Of a stretch of DNA of 11,128 nt, positions 7,126 through 11,128 are shown piece after piece (the stretch's first letter is position 1; every line of letters starts with the position of its first letter). Source of the DNA: Rickettsiales bacterium UBA1997 (GTDB taxonomy: Bacteria; Pseudomonadota; Alphaproteobacteria; Rickettsiales; UBA1997); the NCBI GenBank assembly GCA_002335845.1, contig DDCV01000055.1, forward strand, positions 1-11,128. The letters are read 5' to 3'. The notes beneath the pieces are model-generated. The model did not search any database. It was given only the letters and a program-made list of their open reading frames with translations, and was not told the origin of the DNA. The position numbers and the translations under genes are program-made.

Positions 7126-10100
7126 CTGATATAAAATCAATTTTAATTATCGGCGCTGGTCCAATTGTTATTGGCCAAGCTTGCGAATTTGATTATTCTG
7201 GAACGCAAGCCTGCAAGGCTTTGATGAGTGAAGGCTATAGAATTATCTTAGTTAATTCTAATCCAGCCACGATAATGACTGACAAGAGCACGGCCGATCG
7301 CACTTATATCGAGCCAATAAATTGGCAATCAGTTGCAAAAATCATAGAGAAAGAAAGGCCAGATGCTATTTTGCCAACTGTCGGCGGGCAAACTGCGCTT
7401 AATTGCGCTTTGGATTTACAAAGACAAGGTATTCTTAAAAAATTTGGCGTAAAAATGATTGGCGCTGATTCCGACGCTATTAATAAAGCCGAAGATCGCC
7501 AGCTTTTCAATAAAGCTATGGCAAAAATTGGCCTTGAGGTGCCAAAAAATGCCGTGGTTAAGTCGCACCAAGAGGCTCAAAAAATTCTTCAAGAAATTGG
7601 CTTACCAGCAATTATTAGGCCATCTTTTACTATGGGCGGTGCTGGCGGAGGAATTGCTAATACCAAAGAAGAGTTTGAAGAAATAGTTAATTATGGCCTA
7701 ACAATTTCACCAGTTAATGAGGTGCAAATTGATGAATCAATAATTGGCTGGAAAGAATATGAGATGGAGGTTGTACGCGATAAAAAAGACAACACCATCA
7801 TAGTTTGTTCTATAGAAAATATTGATCCAATGGGTGTTCACACTGGCGATAGCATAACTGTTGCACCAGCACTTACACTCAGCGACAAGGAATATCAAAT
7901 TATGCGCAACGCTTCCATTGCGGTACTGCGTGAAATTGGCGTTGAAACAGGGGGTTCAAATGTTCAATTTGCTGTAAATCCTAAAGATGGACGCTTAGTA
8001 GTAATCGAAATGAATCCAAGAGTTTCAAGATCTTCAGCTCTTGCATCGAAGGCAACGGGATTTCCTATTGCTAAAGTGGCAGCACTTTTAGCTGTTGGCT
8101 ATACTTTAGATGAAATAAAGAATGATATTACCAAGGTAACGCCAGCATCTTTTGAGCCTACAATAGATTATGTTGTTACAAAAATTCCACGTTTCACTTT
8201 TGAAAAATTCAACGATTCAAATCAAATCCTTTCCAGCACCATGCGTTCAGTCGGTGAGGCTATGGCTATTGGTCGCAATTTTGCTGAATCAATACAAAAA
8301 GGCTTGGCTTCAATGGAAATTGGCTTGAGTGGTTTTGATGAAATAGCAATTGACGGCATTAAAGACGGGTTAAATCTTAAGGAAAAACAAGAAATTATCA
8401 AAAAAAGTTTGGACTGCCTATCTCCAACTCGCATCTTAAAAATTGCTCAAGCATTACGCTGCCAAATTTCAATTAAAGAAATTTGTCAAATCACAAAATA
8501 TGATCCCTGGTTTATAAGGGAAATAAAAAAAATCATAGATTGTGAAGAAGTAATCAAAAAAGAAGGCTTGCCACAAACAAAAATTGGCTTCTTAAATATT
8601 AAAAAACTTGGTTTTTGTGATGAAAGACTAGCAAAGCTCGCGGGTAAAAAAACAGAAGAAATTTATGATATAAGGCAAAAACTTGATGTAAAACCAGTTT
8701 TCAAAAGAGTTGATACTTGTTCGGCTGAGTTTAAGTCATTTACCAATTATATGTATTCGACTTATGAAGGAGACGGAATCACAAAGGCTGAATGCGAAGC
8801 CGAAATTTCCAATAAAGAAAAAATTATTATTCTAGGTGGCGGACCTAATCGCATTGGCCAAGGTATTGAGTTTGATTATGCCTGTGTTCACGCTGCTTTT
8901 TCACTAAAAGAAGCTGGCTTTGAAACTATAATGATTAACTGCAACCCCGAAACAGTCTCCACTGATTACGATACTTCAGACCGCCTCTATTTTGAACCAA
9001 TGACAGCAGAGCATGTCATAAATATCGCTCAAAAAGAACAAGAAAATGGCAAGTTAAAAGGTGTAATTGTACAATTTGGCGGTCAAACAGCGCTTAAACT
9101 AGCCAAGCATCTTGATAAGGCCAAAATTCCAATTATTGGCACCTCCTTTGACAAAATTGACCTTGCGGAAGATCGTGAAAGATTTCAAAAATTGCTACAA
9201 AATATCGGCTTAGCTCAGCCGCAAAATTCAATCTGCTTTAACCTTGATGATGTTGAAGGACTTATTGATAAAATTGGCTATCCAGTTGTTTTGCGTCCAA
9301 GCAATGTTTTGGGTGGTCGCGCTATGGAAATTATTTATGATATTAATTCATTAAATAAATATATAGAAATTAACGGCAAGCTAATCTTAGACGGACCAAT
9401 TTTAGTTGATAAATTTTTAGATAACGCCATTGAAATTGATGTTGATGCTTTATGCGATGGTGTGGATGTAGAAATTGTTGGAATTATGGAGCATATTGAA
9501 GAGGCTGGAATTCATTCTGGGGATTCAGCCTGTTCCCTACCTCCATATTCTTTAACAAAAAATCAAATTGAAGAAGTCAAGACAGCCACCATTAAATTGG
9601 CAAAAAATATTGGTGTCATAGGCTTGATGAATGTGCAATATGCTTTCAAAAATAACAATCTTTATGTCATTGAAGTCAATCCACGAGCTTCAAGAACGGT
9701 GCCTTTTGTTGCTAAAGCCACAGGAATTGATGTTGCTAAAATTGCCTCTTTAATTATGGCTGGTAAAAAAATCAAAGATTTCGATTTTGGCGCCAAAAAC
9801 TATAGCAATGAATATTACTCGGTCAAAGAAGTTGTTTTTCCTTTCGCACGTTTTGCTAATACAGATATTTTACTTAGCCCTGAAATGAAATCTACTGGCG
9901 AAGTTATGGGCATTGACAAGGATTTTGACATAGCTTTTATTAAGGCTCAAATAGCTGCTAATAATAGAGTTTCATTTCAAAAAGACGAAATGGCAGCCTT
10001 AATATCGGTGAAAAAAGAAGATAAAAATCAAAATCTTATTAAAATTACTAAGCGCTTGCAAGAAATAGGCTGCAAAATTTATGCAACTGCAGGCACGACA

Positions 10101-10391
10101 CAATATCTGCAAAATAACAATATAAACGATATCCAAACCGTCACAAAAGAAGATGAAAAAGGCTATAATGTTATAAATCTGGTAAAAGACAAAAAGGTTA
10201 ATTTGGTAATTAACACTACATCTGACGCGGCATCAATTGCTAAAAGCTTTAATATGCGTCGTGAAATTTTGATGAATCAAATTTTCTACATCACCACCAT
10301 CAGAGCCGCCAATTGCGCTGTTAATTCACTAGAAAAAATGCAAAAAATTAATGGTGATTTTGCGGTTGTTTGCATTCAAGATCTTGTATAA
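7113..10391 (+). CDS. carB: Carbamoyl-phosphate synthase large subunit
   Basis: CarB makes carbamoyl phosphate from bicarbonate, ammonia delivered by CarA, and two ATP. The duplicated architecture is complete. The first half has [17 protein letters not shown] (14-30), [12 protein letters not shown] (169-180), an [13 protein letters not shown] segment (211-223) and [18 protein letters not shown] (299-316). The second half has [16 protein letters not shown] (575-590), [13 protein letters not shown] (728-740) and [18 protein letters not shown] (854-871). The C-terminal MGS-like allosteric domain (about 955-1092) keeps ATAGT (991-995) and INTTS (1033-1037). At 1092 residues it is slightly longer than the E. 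coli enzyme. The start is GTG, chosen because the family begins M-P-K-x-T-D-I-K-S-I at exactly this point. The stop lies inside a short intergenic repeat. Confidence 0.98.
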   Translation: MPKITDIKSILIIGAGPIVIGQACEFDYSGTQACKALMSEGYRIILVNSNPATIMTDKSTADRTYIEPINWQSVAKIIEKERPDAILPTVGGQTALNCALDLQRQGILKKFGVKMIGADSDAINKAEDRQLFNKAMAKIGLEVPKNAVVKSHQEAQKILQEIGLPAIIRPSFTMGGAGGGIANTKEEFEEIVNYGLTISPVNEVQIDESIIGWKEYEMEVVRDKKDNTIIVCSIENIDPMGVHTGDSITVAPALTLSDKEYQIMRNASIAVLREIGVETGGSNVQFAVNPKDGRLVVIEMNPRVSRSSALASKATGFPIAKVAALLAVGYTLDEIKNDITKVTPASFEPTIDYVVTKIPRFTFEKFNDSNQILSSTMRSVGEAMAIGRNFAESIQKGLASMEIGLSGFDEIAIDGIKDGLNLKEKQEIIKKSLDCLSPTRILKIAQALRCQISIKEICQITKYDPWFIREIKKIIDCEEVIKKEGLPQTKIGFLNIKKLGFCDERLAKLAGKKTEEIYDIRQKLDVKPVFKRVDTCSAEFKSFTNYMYSTYEGDGITKAECEAEISNKEKIIILGGGPNRIGQGIEFDYACVHAAFSLKEAGFETIMINCNPETVSTDYDTSDRLYFEPMTAEHVINIAQKEQENGKLKGVIVQFGGQTALKLAKHLDKAKIPIIGTSFDKIDLAEDRERFQKLLQNIGLAQPQNSICFNLDDVEGLIDKIGYPVVLRPSNVLGGRAMEIIYDINSLNKYIEINGKLILDGPILVDKFLDNAIEIDVDALCDGVDVEIVGIMEHIEEAGIHSGDSACSLPPYSLTKNQIEEVKTATIKLAKNIGVIGLMNVQYAFKNNNLYVIEVNPRASRTVPFVAKATGIDVAKIASLIMAGKKIKDFDFGAKNYSNEYYSVKEVVFPFARFANTDILLSPEMKSTGEVMGIDKDFDIAFIKAQIAANNRVSFQKDEMAALISVKKEDKNQNLIKITKRLQEIGCKIYATAGTTQYLQNNNINDIQTVTKEDEKGYNVINLVKDKKVNLVINTTSDAASIAKSFNMRREILMNQIFYITTIRAANCAVNSLEKMQKINGDFAVVCIQDLV

Positions 10392-10412
10392 TACCAATTC
10401 CAGCTTGTAATG
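10388..10412 (+). repeat. Short repeat, copy 3, bridging the carB stop and the next start codon
   Basis: This 25-bp copy reads ATAATACCAATTCCAG and then CTTGTAATG. It matches the minus-strand copy at 133-157 at 22 of 25 positions, including an identical 13-base core, ATACCAATTCCAG. It contains the carB TAA (10389-10391), and its last three bases are the ATG of the following gene (10410-10412), so the whole 18-bp spacer between the genes is repeat sequence. Confidence 0.7.
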
Positions 10413-11048
10413 ATAAAATGGGTTTTAGCTATAGCATTAATTGCTAGCAATATTGTAATTCATAATTCTCTTGCTCGCCCCGTCTCCTATTCTGGAGGCT
10501 CAACTATTATGCAAAATAATGGTGCCATAAAAAATTCAGTTCATTTGCATTATTCACCCTCTTTTAAATATTCTATTGGCTATAAGGGCGAATATCATCG
10601 GCGCAATCAAATAGCTATTAATGCTTTGCAGATGAACAATCTAGTAAAAAGATGGAATTTACCAGCAGCTCAAGGCAATATATATCTTAAAAGCGGCGTT
10701 GGAAATGCTAAAAAAAGCGGAATAAATGATGTTGCGGGATTTCTAGGTATTGCTGGAGATTTTGAGACCAGAAAATATTTCATTTCTTATGAAAATCTAT
10801 ATTATAATTCAAGTGGCAATATTATAAATGAATTTCAGCAAAATATTAGGGTTGGAATCGCGCCTTATGTCGCTAATTATGGTAAATTACACACATGGGC
10901 CATGTTGCAGGTTCAACATCAGCCAAAATTTTCAGGTGATAAGATTATTATCACGCCTTTGGTAAGATTTTTTAAAGGAGCTAATTTATTAGAAGCTGGC
11001 ATTAGCTCTAATAAAAGAATTTTATTTAATTTTATTAAGAGATTTTAA
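10410..11048 (+). CDS. Putative outer-membrane beta-barrel protein of unknown function
   Basis: A 212-residue protein with a signal peptide (hydrophobic 4-17, predicted cleavage after SLA at 20-22). The mature part begins RPVSYSGGST and continues through alternating hydrophobic/polar strands: HLHYSPSFKYSIGYKGEYH (45-63), IYLKSGVG (91-98), a 111-133 hairpin rich in Tyr and Phe, IRVGIAPYV (146-154), AMLQVQHQP (164-172), IIITPLVRFF (179-188) and ILFNFIKRF (204-212). Ending on Phe is typical of barrels inserted by the BAM machinery. I recall similar small hypothetical proteins with an RPVSY-GG-T start in other proteobacteria, sometimes near metal-efflux genes, but have not verified this. It follows carB by 18 bp, probably by co-transcription. 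No Shine-Dalgarno is visible; the only good ATG lies in the preceding repeat. Confidence 0.65.
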   Translation: MIKWVLAIALIASNIVIHNSLARPVSYSGGSTIMQNNGAIKNSVHLHYSPSFKYSIGYKGEYHRRNQIAINALQMNNLVKRWNLPAAQGNIYLKSGVGNAKKSGINDVAGFLGIAGDFETRKYFISYENLYYNSSGNIINEFQQNIRVGIAPYVANYGKLHTWAMLQVQHQPKFSGDKIIITPLVRFFKGANLLEAGISSNKRILFNFIKRF

Positions 11049-11050
11049 GA

Positions 11051-11096
11051 GATTTAATCAATTTAAACGATTAATAATCGTTTGAATCATTAAATC
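11051..11096. repeat. Palindromic intergenic element after the barrel-protein gene
   Basis: Outer arms GATTTAAT (11051-11058) and ATTAAATC (11089-11096) and inner arms AAACGATT (11065-11072) and AATCGTTT (11076-11083) are each perfect 8-bp inverted repeats. They are separated by a small internal loop and closed by a three-base loop. The element starts two bases after the stop codon. No T run follows, so it is not a classical intrinsic terminator; it may be a terminator variant, an mRNA-stabilising 3' hairpin or a dispersed palindrome. An alternative pairing, TTAAACG (11063-11069) with CGTTTAA (11099-11105), also exists. Confidence 0.6.
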
Positions 11097-11128
11097 GGCG
11101 TTTAATACCATTTTCAATTTATAATTGA

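Overview
The window is AT-rich, densely coded DNA that looks like an alphaproteobacterium. The IleRS-derived protein and the AT-rich style point towards Rickettsiales or a neighbouring lineage. That placement is inference from recognisable protein motifs, not from a database search. Shine-Dalgarno sequences are weak or absent before most starts, and genes are tightly packed. The lineage keeps de novo purine (purM) and pyrimidine (pyrB, carA, carB) synthesis, unlike the genus Rickettsia.

Layout. Bases 1-157 hold no gene: there is a long imperfect hairpin (18-70) and two tandem copies of a short repeat (103-127, 133-157). Two minus-strand genes follow, transcribed leftward and probably as one unit: a secreted DUF2066 protein (1272-2366) and an AI-2E/PerM-family membrane protein (158-1210). 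A 96-bp divergent spacer separates them from a rightward series. That series starts with purM (2463-3464), followed three bases later and in the same frame by a free-standing C-terminal piece of a Rickettsia-type isoleucyl-tRNA synthetase (3468-4277). A 160-bp gap with a candidate terminator comes next. Then comes a tight cluster: an exported cyclophilin (4438-4980), pyrB (4987-5949), carA (5953-7125), carB (7113-10391, GTG start, overlapping carA by 13 bp) and a small putative outer-membrane beta-barrel protein (10410-11048). The window ends in a second palindromic intergenic region.

Together CarA and CarB make carbamoyl phosphate and PyrB joins it to aspartate, so the cluster encodes the first two steps of UMP synthesis. 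The cyclophilin and the barrel protein are envelope proteins that appear to share the transcript without an obvious metabolic link.

The most unusual signals are: (1) the orphan IleRS C-terminal domain behind purM, separated from it by one in-frame stop codon; (2) a roughly 25-bp repeat found three times, with two copies directly at gene stops in the same orientation as the gene (AI-2E gene and carB); the carB copy fills the whole carB-barrel spacer and supplies the next gene's ATG; (3) palindromic elements at both ends of the window. I see no CRISPR array, tRNA, rRNA, transposase or clear new defence system.
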